A DNA stretch of 64,000 bases from Zizania palustris (lineage: Eukaryota > Streptophyta > Magnoliopsida > Poales > Poaceae): assembly GCA_019279435.1 (NCBI GenBank), contig JAAALK010000284.1, positions 17,861,294 to 17,925,293 on the forward strand. Direction: 5' to 3'. Below, piece by piece: positions 36,250 to 47,100 of this stretch (its first letter is position 1; each line of letters starts with the position of its first letter). Made by a program: the position numbers and the translations under genes. The notes under the pieces were generated by a model that had not been told where the DNA came from, searched no databases, and worked only from the letters and a program-made list of their open reading frames with translations.

Positions 36250-37575
36250 TGTTGACACAAAAGTGTGCCCCCGCACTTGGGTCAGTTCGACGATCCAAAA
36301 GTGTGCGGATACTTAGAGACAAGCCTAAGCGTAACACAACACAGATGTCGCGTTCTGACTACCCTTAATAGTGGCAAGGGGGGTGGAGTCACCAGGTAAT
36401 CAAATCACACAGAAATAATCCAATTAGCCGAAAAGAAATATATTAGATAAAATAAACCAGTAAGCCGAATGAAGCCTAACTGATTCAAAGTGTGCTGTGC
36501 GAAGGGCCTCATCGAAGGTAGTCTTCAGCGTTCAGACTGATCTAGCCGAAGGCAGGCTCCGAACAGATCTTGAGGAAAAATCACCTCCGAACAGCGGGTT
36601 CGGTGCGAAGTCTCTGACACGGAAAAATATCCCAAACACAATGCACTGGCATGACTTCGTCTGGCACGAGATACAAACGTGGTGAAGCCTGACGTTACGA
36701 AGTCTGCTGCGGAGCGTGCTGGCGTGCGGGATTTGGTCAAACCGACAACAGCGTGACGACCCAACACGGGTAGTCGAAGTAGTATTTATGCTGAAGGGTG
36801 TTTTGATGGCCTCCGAAACCATCTTCATGGCTCTAGACACCTCCATCAAAGGGACTCTAAGGGTGAAAACCTGCAAACAAAATAGGGATCAAGTGCCAAT
36901 TCGGCCTGGGGACCGAATCTGCTATGTGTTGCAGTAGAGGAACGAAGGTAGCAATCTATTACGTAGATTAATGGATACTTCAGAGGCGAAGTAACAAGGC
37001 AATAGCAATCTGTTACGTAGATTAACGGGTACTTCATGAGCGAAGTAACAAGGATTACCACTATTTCGACATGGCTGGTGGAGGGCTTCCAAGCAAACCC
37101 ACGAAGGTTGCAGAAAGGTAAATAAAAAGTAAAGGTCCGGTTCAAAGCTAGGGCTTTGTGATTGATTTGTGTGTGTGTGGGGGGGGGTTTAATGAACCGG
37201 CCTCACCCCTATATTTATATGGGCTAGTATTGTAATCTCTAAGTTTAATCTGGTAGGATTCGACCTAATCAAACTTAGGGATAAAATTAACTAGAATCAG
37301 ACTCAAACTCTATCTCTGAAATCCAGCCCGAAGTGGGCCTTCGACAAGGCCTGCCAGAGCATGCTCCTCGGGCCAAAGCTTCGGCGCGGCAGGCCTCCGA
37401 AGGCCTTCGGGCCGAAAGTAGCAGGCCGCTGGAAGGCTTCCGAAGCCCAAGGCTTAATGGGCCTTCGGCCTTATAGGGCTTCGGCCTGGTCCAGGACATG
37501 TGTATTTTCGGCCTAAATTACGAAAATTGATATTTTGACAATCTTGACCATTAATGCCATTTTTTGCTATCAACA
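36250..37575 (-). repeat. LTR copy C of the gypsy element
   Basis: It starts TGTTGACACAAAAGTGTG and ends TTTTTGCTATCAACA (1,326 bp). GTACT lies on both sides (36,245-36,249 and 37,576-37,580), so by itself it looks like a normal solo LTR. It aligns end to end with copies A and B. Host CACTA sequence resumes right after the 3' GTACT. Confidence 0.9.
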
Positions 37576-37658
37576 GTACTAGGCGTTTCTATATACCATG
37601 ACCCTATGTCTATAAGAAAAGATATGTCCTAAACCCACCCAAAAGTGACCGATAGAGT

Positions 37659-37810
37659 GTGGTATTTATGATTATCCATGAGTCTGAACGAAATTTCAGC
37701 AGCATAACCCCATTGTTCTCCAATTGCACGCCTGATAATGGTGCAATGGAGAATAACAAGGTTATGACAGTGAAATCTTATTTGGACTCATGGCTCATCA
37801 TAAATACCAC
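37659..37810. repeat. Long foldback in the leader of CACTA element 1
   Basis: The left arm starts GTGGTATTTATGATTATCCA and the right arm ends with its complement TCATCATAAATACCAC. Between them CATGAGTC, ATTTCA, CATAACC, TGTTCTCC and TTGCA pair with their partners around a loop of about 15 nt near 37,729-37,742. The same structure occurs at 47,902-48,052 in CACTA element 2. Confidence 0.88.
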
Positions 37811-38280
37811 GCTTCGTTGCCCACACCGAGGTTGTACAAAAAGGGACAATTCCGGACCTACACAACTCACACGCATGATACATGTGAGGCATGTTGATCC
37901 GAAACAGGTGACACATAGATTTCGTTACACTACTTACACTTTTCTCACATACAAAATTGCATACAAAAAGAATATATATAAGGAAGTATATGTAATACTA
38001 ATCACCCTAATGAAATAATCAATAAACAACAAATTAATACAAGAATAAAATTAATAGCATATATAATAGCATGACATATATTGCATATGAAAAAAAGAAA
38101 CATCGCATATGAAACACATGTAAAAGCACAACATTAATTAATACATGAACAAATGTAATAGCATAATAGTCACCCTAATGAAATCATCGCATAATAACAC
38201 ATTAATTATCAAGTCTTTACATTGCTAATAACTGCAAAATAACATTAATAAATTGAAAATATTCTGAAAATAGTGAATAC

Positions 38281-38560
38281 CTTGGAGGTGGCGATGGGCA
38301 AGTGAGGAAACGACGGGCGGGCGGAGACGAGACGGAACGGCGATGCCGACAACTTCGGGGTGGTGGTGGTGTGGGTGGAGGAGATGGTCGGGCAGTGGTG
38401 ACCGGCTGGACTAGACGACGGTGGCCGGCGGCCGACGGCCGTCGGGAGGCGGTGGGCGTGCGCGCGGGTAGTAGTGGGCGGGTGCACGGGCAGCGGTGGC
38501 TTGGGCGGGCACGCGCGGGTGGGAGAAGTAAACAAGGAAACTAGGTTTCCGTGTATGCGT
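38281..38560. other. GC-rich leader segment of CACTA element 1
   Basis: A short stretch rich in GGCGG, GGTGG and CGGGCG near the 5' (right) end corresponds in position to the much longer GGCGGGCGG tract of CACTA element 2. The open frames on both strands are compositional. Confidence 0.6.
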
Positions 38561-38569
38561 GCGGGGGAA

Positions 38570-38775
38570 ATCCTGCTATAACTTCCGTTAGCCCACTAAC
38601 TTACGTCGGCTATAGTATAAGCCGACAGAAGTTAAGGTAACTTCCATTGGACACAGTGAAAGCTGACGGACGTTAATTTACTTTCTTTCGGCCTCCAGTA
38701 ACCAACGAAAATTAATTAACTTCTGTCGGCTTTCAGAAATGCCGACGGAAATTAAAAATGCCGACGAAAGTTCAC
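38570..38775. repeat. Subterminal repeats of CACTA element 1, right end
   Basis: Mutated copies of AACTTCCGTCGGC and its complement (CTTCCGTTAGCC, CTTCTGTCGGC, AACTTCCATTGG, GCCGACGGAAATT) cluster in the last 220 bp before the right terminus. Confidence 0.8.
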
Positions 38776-38793
38776 CGTTTTCTTGTAGTGACA

Positions 38794-39501
38794 TTTCTCT
38801 CTCACTTCAATAAATCATTTGCCACATGAGATTTTGCTGACAAGATAATGTAATGAATACAAAGAAAATATCCTAGTCAGTAGGGTTGAGACTGCCCTTA
38901 GCTGTAGTAGCATTGCATTTTGGTTCACCACGTTCCCAAGACATTGCATAGCCAGAATGTGGGAAAATGAGAATGGGTTTTATTTCTGACGATTCAAGCC
39001 CAAGCCCACTAGAATAACATCATTAGTGTACACTGCTAACTGCCATGAATATAAGATGTGGTTCTTATATGTCCACCTAACTAGGAGATGAGTCGAATTA
39101 GCTATATGAAGTAATCATGTACAATATAACACAACGTAAGAAAATAAAACTATTATCTTTAAGATAAAGTTAATAGTTTGCATTGTAAGTAAAAAGATAC
39201 ATTAACTAAATCGACAAGGTGTCTAGCTTATAATCCCATCTTCCCATATATAAGAGGAGATTTGGAGACCACTAAAGGGCAGAACATAGATAACACCAGA
39301 ACACACAATCACACATATCATAGATTGAAGAAGCCATAGAGAACACAATGTCACATCAGCCATAGTCACCAGTGGCAGATCCAGACCATAAACGTAGGCG
39401 GTGGGGGGGGGGACTGAGTTTAAACAGTTTAGTTCACTTCATAGCCAAAACAATGAAAATATACGAGAACCAAGAAAAAATATGGTACCAAATAAACGAT
39501 A
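38794..39501. other. Intergenic DNA between the CACTA elements
   Basis: No gene is recognisable. The sequence is AT-rich. Confidence 0.5.
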
Positions 39502-39869
39502 CTCCTTCCGTTCCTATATACCTAGCATATAACTTTCGCATGGAAATTCCACATTAGCTAGCGCCTAAGCATTTTGGTGATTAAACTTCCGGTATTACCC
39601 CTCAATAATTAACTCTTGTGACCCCTCATCTATCTGAGTACTAGTTGTTCTGCATGTGCGGTGAATGGGACTGTGCGGCCATTGTTTGCATGCAGCGAGG
39701 AAGGAGCTGGGCCTGTGAGTAAATGCATGTATGCAAAAAACTTTTCAGCTGTGATTGCATTTAAGCGACGAATATGTGGTAGGGTACTTTTGTCCAAAAT
39801 ATGATCGTCATTGGCGTTATTGGTTTTAGCAAAAACTATAATACACCACCTAAATAGGAACGAGGGGAG
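39502..39869. mobile_element. Stowaway-like MITE, 368 bp
   Basis: TA dinucleotides flank it (39,500-39,501 and 39,870-39,871). The left terminus CTCCTTCCGTTCCTATATAC matches the reverse complement of the right terminus, CTCCCCTCGTTCCTATTTAG, over roughly 20 bp with few differences. It has no coding capacity. Confidence 0.88.
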
Positions 39870-39871
39870 TA

Positions 39872-40911
39872 CAATGTATCAACGATATCCCATTACACTT
39901 CATGTGGATTGTGGAGTAATCTGCACAATAATATGCAAAATAACAAAATATCAATACAACAACTTCAAAATTATGATTTGTGATTAATATAGCCATAACT
40001 CTAAATTCAAGATTTATTGAAAATAGATTTAATCAATCCAAAAAATCTCCTATAGCCAAATATGGCAATAATTACGAGCCACTGAAAGTATGCATATCTT
40101 TCTGCAATTAATCACCATATCTGGCTGTGCTTCAATCTTGAGCTATCATCCATCAATTTTATTTTTTCTTAGAAGTTTAACCATATGAGTATTTTATTAT
40201 CTATTTACGTGTCTATTTAATATGGCCGACCTACAGACAATTATGGAAAATGCTAATAATGTACTGACTGGACAGGTCAAGGATGACAACTGTCATCGCT
40301 ACACACGCGAATTGTCGTAGTATTGCCTGTGGTTTTCGTGGTGAGCCGGACATATACTCATGCGCGATGATGCCACAAAGGAGAAGATGCTACTAGGGCG
40401 CATGTGGTGGTCGTGGGGCACATAGGGCCGGAGCCAGGAGCAGGGCAGAGGCAACACGAGTGGACTATGGAGGATTTGCTAGAGGCCAGAGCTTCATGTC
40501 GATGGGTAATAGCTAATAGGGGTCAGTCTAGGCAGTAGGGGATTGTGCACCCCCTAGCCCCCCGGTGGATCCGTCACTGATAGTCACAATCAAACATATA
40601 TGAGTACAAACAATAAACATCCAATATGACGTAGGGTGGTAGGGTATTATTCTCTTTAGAGTGGACTAAACCTATACAAATCATATATTTGTACCGTCAA
40701 CAGTCTTTGCTATATGTGTATAACCCTAGAATCATTATTGCCGGTAACAAACAATGACAATTGACACACTAATTTGGGGACAATGTATAAAGCGATAGCT
40801 TCATGATTAATGGAACCTCTTGGCAACATCTTATTCGGGCATTTCAAGTCTCATCAAGCCTCCCGATTTAGATCCATCAAATTCATATCTGACTTGGACA
40901 ATGACCTTTCC
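39872..40911. other. Intergenic DNA, no gene seen
   Basis: Short open frames only. Around 40,380-40,580 the sequence (GGGGTCAGTCTAGGCAG, then CACCCCCTAGCCCCCC) resembles retroelement debris, and related wording occurs at 39,372-39,410 (GTGGCAGATCCAG). No ends could be defined. Confidence 0.4.
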
Positions 40912-40927
40912 ATGCACTACAACAAAA

Positions 40928-41306
40928 CAGGCAACTTCCGTCGGCCAAAGCCGACGGAAGTTAGCCCTTTCCCGACGGAAGAAGCCAACTTCCGTCGGCA
41001 AAACGCTATCTTCCGTCGGCCTTTGGCCGACGGAAGCGCGGCGACGGAAGTTAGCTAACTTCCGTCGGCCGCCGACGGAAGTTAGCTAACTTCCGTCGGC
41101 TTGACGTGGCCGACGGAAGTTAGCGCCGAACACTGCCACGTCACCAGGGTGGCTTTAACTTCCGTCGGCCAGGCTGGCCGACGGAAGTTAGGGGCAGCTA
41201 ACTTCCGTCGGCTTTGACCATAGCCGACGGAAGTTAGCCTTTCTGCCCACGTGGCCGAAACCAGCTAACTTCCGTCGGCTATGGTCAAAGCCGACGGAAG
41301 TTACCT
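40928..41306. repeat. Subterminal repeats of CACTA element 2, left end
   Basis: AACTTCCGTCGGC and its complement GCCGACGGAAGTT occur densely over 380 bp, mostly perfect and arranged as head-to-head pairs that form hairpins. Two neighbouring hairpins (about 41,198-41,239 and 41,263-41,304) have loops TTTGACCATA and TATGGTCAAA, which are also reverse complements, making a larger palindrome. By analogy with En/Spm these are TNPA-binding sites needed for transposition. Confidence 0.9.
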
Positions 41307-41334
41307 GGTATTTTTTTTTATTTTTTCCTGGTTC

Positions 41335-41610
41335 CCCTACTCACACTCACATCCAACCACAATTTCACATACATTCACAATACACATCCAAAATCACATT
41401 TCACATCCAAAATCACATTCAAACTTCACATATAACATCCAAAACCACATCTCACATCCGAAATCACATCCACACTTCACACATCACATCCAAAATCACA
41501 TAATATAAGTGAATTCACATCCAAAGTCACAGTAAACATCTGAATTCACATATAACATCCAAACTCACATACAAATTCACAAAACACAGCGAGAGCCACA
41601 TACAAAGTCA
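41335..41610. repeat. CACATCCAAAATCACAT-type short repeats
   Basis: Variants of TTCACATCCAAAATCACATT recur imperfectly between the left subterminal repeats and the end of the TNPA-like gene. They match a similar stretch in CACTA element 1 (20,583-20,930). Confidence 0.8.
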
Positions 41611-41625
41611 TATTTGTCCATATAC

Positions 41626-44014
41626 TCACTGATCACCCACATTTGGGTCGTGGGCGCCGCCGCTGCCTCCTGCTTCGTTCACATTTGCCCCGGAGGCTCC
41701 ATCCTGGCCAGGCGTACGGAAACACTGAAGAAATAGACAAAATTAGAAACGAACTCAACTACACTTCTAAACGCTAACTTAGGTATTTAGGAGGTACCTC
41801 AGGTGATGTAGGAGATAGTGGTGGTGGCGGGGGAGGTAGTGGTTGGAACATAGACATGTCAAATCCACTGTTTTGCTGGGCTAGTTGCTACACATGTTGT
41901 AATGTAATCAGTTAGTTCTAAACCTATTTCTGAATACTTTTGAACTGCAACACTCTAAAGTAAGCTTACTTGGATCATCGCATGTTGTTGTGCTAAGCAG
42001 GCGGTATAGTACTCTTGTTGTTTCCTGTTGTGCTCGTTTACCCGCCTCAATTCCTCCCTCATCCGAACCATCTCCGGGGTTTCTTCTGAGCGACGACGGC
42101 TGGAGCCAACTCCGATGGAGCTCTGCGACGACTGAGCTGACTTCTGAGCTCTCACCGCTCTCGAGTCAATAACTCCATTGAACATGGAGTACCTGCAACA
42201 TTAACAGGGGTTAGTTACCATCACAATACCATACACAAAACATTAATAAAAACATTGTCTCACCGTCCATGGCTTTTGCCACCTCCGCTGGAGTACACGG
42301 CCATTTGGTCCACAGGTTCTCTCCGCCAATCATAGTTCTCTCCATGGAGTCGAACCATGTGTTCACCATACTGCGCCTGCAAAAAACATGTCCGATTAGC
42401 TAGACGCAGAAAAATGAAATTACGTGAACTCTTAATAACATCTCACCAAATGGTCCGTGGCTGTCTGGCTACACAAGACATCTGGCTGTGCCGGATCGCT
42501 TCCTTTGTGACCAGAGGTATACACCTCTATGTCACTTGGCACGTTGCCAGATTTAGCTTCCTGTGCATTAGAAATGAGTTAGTCGCATTACAATGTATCT
42601 ATAGCTAGAGAGTGACAGATCGGTCTTACCAAGCGTTTAGCGTGGCGAATATGTCCGTCGGCACCATATCTGTGCTTCGGATCCGTCCCGCGGCATTGTC
42701 TTTTCTGCTCGGAAGTCTTCTTAAATGCGGCTGAAGACCAAATCTTGCAGAATTCAAAATAGGCGTCCTCGCGGTTTGCCAACCACGGAATCCTCACCTG
42801 AATAGAGATGCTATTTGTATTATATGACAACAAATCTCAACAATCGAAGAGGTAAAAAGTTAGAATTGTTTACCGAACGGTATTCTTCTTCAGTCAAATA
42901 GACTGACGATGAGCCCGTCGCCTTGCTCATTCGTTGCCCTAGCTTCTCCTTGTAGTAAGCATTGTTCGCTTGAATGCGGGCATACGAAATGGCGTCCTTC
43001 ACCACCTTATGCGCATTGTTGTTGAAGACTACAAGCGCATGGTTATGGTGATTGCCGACTTCTGGCAAGCAAAAGCGTAACTGCAAAAATAATGATTAGT
43101 ATAGTGTTGTAACTCGAAAATTCTAAAAGAAAATTGAAAAAACACTTGCATACCCAGAAGTCATGAGACACCGCCCCCTGAGCAGTTCCGTGGCGCCCGT
43201 CAGGAGCGAACCGGTACTGGTCCCATGTTTGGCATAGAACCCGCTCACCGGTCGGCATTGTCAGCATCCCTGGGTAGTGCAGACGGCACAGGTTACCCAA
43301 TATCTGGTTAACCTGTCTGACCCTCGAAGTGCCGTCGAACCGAGAGTCAATCCAAGATCTAGAAATACATAATAAATAAAGTTAATTAGTTTAGTGAAAG
43401 AAATTTTTTGAAAACAAAAGCAAAACAACAGAAGAGTATTACACTTACCCGTCACCAACAGGCGTAATCTCGATCTTGGCTCCACCGGAAGAAACTACTG
43501 GTGGAGCGACCAAGTGACTCGTCCTGAAAGTTACCGAGGACCCGCCGGCAGCCTCAGCACCTTCCTCCTGACCCGCACCCTCCGGGAGATCCCCCTGCCC
43601 CGCACCCTCTGGGTCATCCCCCTGCCCCACACCCTCTGGGTCATCCCTCTGTGCCGCACACTCTGGGACATCCCCCTCTTGCCCGCCACCCACCGGCCGA
43701 TCATCCTCATGACCCGCACTCTCCAAGTGTTGTTCCTCCTACAAAACAGTATTGAAACAATTAGTAATAGTTTATAACTGGCATAAAAACAATCTGAAAG
43801 TTACCTCCTCATCTAGTTGAAATGCAATAGGCCGACCAATTAATGTCGGATCTATGCATCTCAGGAGCTGCTCTTGACGACGTCTGTTTGAAGAAGAGGA
43901 ACTACCCTGGAATAGGGTGTCCTCCTGACTCGTCGGTGTACTCGCCGGAGTACTCGCCGATGAACTCCCCAAGCGGAAGAGCTTCCTCGTGACAGTCTTC
44001 TTATTTTTCGACAT
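41626..44014 (-). CDS. TNPA-like protein of CACTA element 2 (10 exons, 572 aa)
   Basis: Ten GT-AG exons join in frame: 44014-43805, 43738-43449, 43358-43154, 43080-42874, 42797-42630, 42560-42447, 42376-42264, 42192-41970, 41887-41798, 41724-41626 (1,719 nt). I read no internal stop. The N-terminus is basic and Ser/Thr-rich (MSKNKKTVTRKLF). Exon 2 carries tandem GQGDDPEG-type repeats. Exons 3-5 match the plant Ptta/En/Spm (Transposase_24) family, with WDQYRFAPDG and HNHALVVFNNNAHKVVKDAI. Exon 8 is a likely coiled coil (MVRMREELRRVNEHNRKQQE). Exon 9 has a proline run (PLPPPPPPL). In En/Spm the second protein binds the subterminal repeats. That role here is inferred. The start lies 1 nt after a possible splice acceptor (see the 44,016-44,122 intron). 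Confidence 0.8.
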
Positions 44015-44015
44015 C

Positions 44016-44122
44016 CTGTTCAAAATAAGCACAAACAAGCATTTATTAGTAAAGAAGGTTTGTACATATGAAAAAACATGTAATATGAAGTATATTGCAT
44101 ATCCATGTATCAAAACAATTAC
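44016..44122 (-). other. Possible intron joining the TNPD and TNPA-like reading frames
   Basis: On the minus strand, just after the TNPD stop codon (44,126-44,128), the sequence reads CAA|GTAATTGTTTTG. It ends at GAACAG|GATGTCG, directly before the TNPA-like ATG. A 107-nt GT-AG intron would therefore place both frames on one transcript, as in maize En/Spm, where TNPA and TNPD come from one primary transcript by alternative splicing. This is inference from splice signals. Confidence 0.45.
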
Positions 44123-44125
44123 TTG

Positions 44126-47100
44126 TCAATTATCATCAAAATCAGGATCAATTTGTCCTTTTCTCCCCAAAGCACGCCATGTTACTTTTTTCTTCTTATG
44201 TTGGTGTTTCCTTTTCACGGGAACTGCCACATCATTAGAATCGCCGAGAAAAGAATCTGTCGACGATTCTGACTCTACATTAAACGAAGTCGGCAATTCA
44301 TCATCTTGATAAACCTCATCGACCTCTTCAACCTCCAATTGATAAGCGTCATCACTAGGGGTTTGTAGACGTTCCCGAGGATTCACTTTGTAGACTACCC
44401 ACCAAGCACTTAGTTTTTCACATGGGTAGGGCATATAATACACCTGCTCGACTTGATGAGCAAGGACAAAATTGTCGCAACTAGATAATCGTTCCGCGTG
44501 TTTGACTTCAACCATCCCAAATTGGTTTTCACGAGTACCATGTTTAGGGTCGAACCAATCACAATCGAAGAAGACTACTTTAATCTCTTTATTCCCGGCA
44601 AATTTGTACTCGATTATATTTTTGATGATTCCATAATACATAGTTTCGTGTCCTTGTCCATCAACGACCCTTGTAACAACACCAGTATTAGTTGTTGCCG
44701 CTAGAGGTCGATATGCTTCAAATATAGTTGAACGGAAGCGGAAACCATTAACATCGTAGCGACCGTAACTTTTGGCACTAATACTCCCGTAAGAGAGCTG
44801 TCGCAAGTCTATATGTACATTGTCAGCGAGCACGCACTGCAAATCATAAGAGATTATAAGATAATTAACCCAGTAGAGTAAAATAATACGTGTCAGAAAA
44901 GGTAAGGATTTACATGTTCTCTGAACCAAGTGAGAAAACTAGGCCCGCCATTTACTCCTTCTCGACGCAATTTATCTAATTGCTTCTCCGTTGGTTGACG
45001 ACCAGATGGCAAGTATTTCGAATCAAACATACTGTCAATATAACGAATAGGTAAACAAACGGGTATAAAATTTGGAGGTAAAATATAAAACTAAAACGAA
45101 TCACTTACGCGAAATATTGTTCCATCTCTTCCATATTTGAGTACATGTAGAGCAAGGCATTTGTTCGTTCTTCCTGAGTTACATAATATGTCGTGGAAAC
45201 ACCAACAGTTATGCCCTTCCACCCAAATATTTGGAGATCACTACAAGGATGGTCTTCATCCATATGGTACCGTGTAGCAGGTGTGTTGACATTGTGATGC
45301 TCAGCGAAGTATACACTAGTGAAGTATGCTATCTCTTTCAATTTAAATTCTTCTGCGATGCAACCTTCAACTCTGGCCTTATTACCAACCATCGCTCTAA
45401 GCTTCTTTAGGGACCTTTCAATATGATACATCCACCTATATTGCACAGGGCCACCTACCTTAGCTTCATATGGCAGATGAACCAGTAAATGTTGCATTGG
45501 ATTGAAGAACCCTGGAGGGAATATTTTTTCCAGTTTACATAAAAGCACCGGGATCTCTTTCTCTAGCATCTCCATCATATCTTTCTTAATTTCTTTCGCA
45601 CAAAGTTGTCTATAAAAATGGCTCAGCTCAGCTAACGCCTTCCACACATCATCATTCAGGTACCCACGAAACATTACAGGAAGGAGTCTTTCCATTATTA
45701 TGTGGTAATCGTGACTTTTCAATCCATTTAATTTCCCTGTCTTCAAGTTCACAGCTCTTCTAAATCCTGCGGCGTAACCATCTGGGAATTTCAAATTTTT
45801 CAACCACCTCATTACTTGTTTTTTTCTTTAGGTTTTAAACAAAATGGGGCACGTGGCTTGCCACCACTATTCGTCAACTCAAGGGTTGGTCGATTACAAA
45901 TCTCAGCTAAATCTCTTCTCGCCTTTACATTATCTTTTGTCCTGTCAGTAAAATCCATACATGTACTTATAATGCTTTCACCAACATTACGTTCCTGATG
46001 CATAACGTCAATGTTGTGCATCAGAATTAGTGATTTGACGTACGGCAGTTCCCATAAACCACATATGTGGGTCCAATTATGTTCGGTTCCGAATCCTACA
46101 AATCCATCCTCATTTTCATTAAGGACCAACTCATTCAGCATATCAGCGATTTCTGTACCATTTAAACGCCTTGGTGGTCCCTTTACAACAATGCTGTCCT
46201 TCTTGAAATTGTTCCTCTGTAACCTAAATGGGTGATTCATGGGCAAAAAGCATCTATGGCAATCAAAGTAACAAATCTTTCCCCCGAAGTTCAGACGGAA
46301 ACAATCTGTGTCCTTTGCACATATCGGGCATGTCAACCTTCCACGACAACTCCAACCAGAAAAAATACCGTATGCCGGAAAATCGTGGACCGACCACAGA
46401 TACGCAACTCGAAGATTGAATTTTTGTTTCTGGTCATAGTCATATGCTTCAACTCCTTTCCACAATTGTTTCAACTCTTCAATTAAGGGCTTCAACATCA
46501 CGTTTAGTCGTGTTCCAGGATGATCTGGACCGGGTATAATGAGACACAGGAACATAAATTCATATTTCATACAAAATGAAGGTGGAAGGTTGTATGGAAT
46601 AGCAAACACGGGCCAACAAGAGTACGACGATGCCGTTACATTGAAAGGCATGAATCCATCAGTTGCCAACCCGATGCGAACATTCCTTGCATCACTAGCA
46701 AAGTCTGCATCAAAATCATCTAGAGCCTTCCATGCCGCACCATCAGATGGGTGCACCATTACTTCATTATTCTCACGTACACCTTCTTTATGCCATCGCA
46801 TATGTCTAGCGGTTTTCTTTGATAGAAACAATCGTTTCACCCGAGGTGTAAGAGGCATGTAACGAAGTTGCTTATGAGCAACCTCTGTCGTCACCTTCTC
46901 TCCGTCTTCATTTACGACCTCTACGAATCTCGGTTTACCACATTTTAAGCATTTCACCTCATTACTATGTTCTTTCCAGAACAACATACAATTATCTCGG
47001 CACACATCAATCTTCTCATACTCCATACCGAGAGCAGAAAGCATTTTCTTTGACTGATACATGTCTTTCGACACCTTATGGTTCTTAGGAAGGATATCGC

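Larger units (their letters stand above)
28270..37580 (-). mobile_element. Rearranged gypsy-type LTR retrotransposon complex, target duplication GTACT
   Basis: The complex starts with GTACT (28,270-28,274) and LTR copy B (28,275-31,744, including a nested 2.1-kb insertion). It continues with minus-strand internal sequence (31,745 to about 35,342), a second copy of the neighbouring CACTA sequence (about 35,343-36,249, ending in another GTACT), and LTR copy C (36,250-37,575). It ends with a third GTACT (37,576-37,580). A simple insertion would have one internal region between two LTRs and two target copies. Here the gypsy leader and primer-binding site are missing and CACTA sequence takes their place. 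Confidence 0.88.
20328..38790 (-). mobile_element. CACTA (En/Spm) transposon 1, decayed, with nested insertions
   Basis: The left terminus is CACTACAGGAATCC and the right terminus ends in TTTTCTTGTAGTG, the inverted form of CACTACAAGAAAA. The flanking trinucleotides are ATA (20,325-20,327) and ACA (38,791-38,793), an imperfect 3-bp target duplication. Behind each terminus lie subterminal repeats of the AACTTCCGTCGGC type in both orientations. The coding strand is minus, so the 5' end is on the right. After subtracting the LTR insertions (24,410-25,753 and 28,275-37,575 plus target repeats) about 7.8 kb remain, close to CACTA element 2. The genes are full of stops and frameshifts, so the element cannot supply its own transposase. 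Confidence 0.9.

Noticed and set aside
37659..37810. Foldback as a copy of miR820
   Set aside because: The mature miR820 sequence as I recall it is not present, so I report only a conserved foldback.
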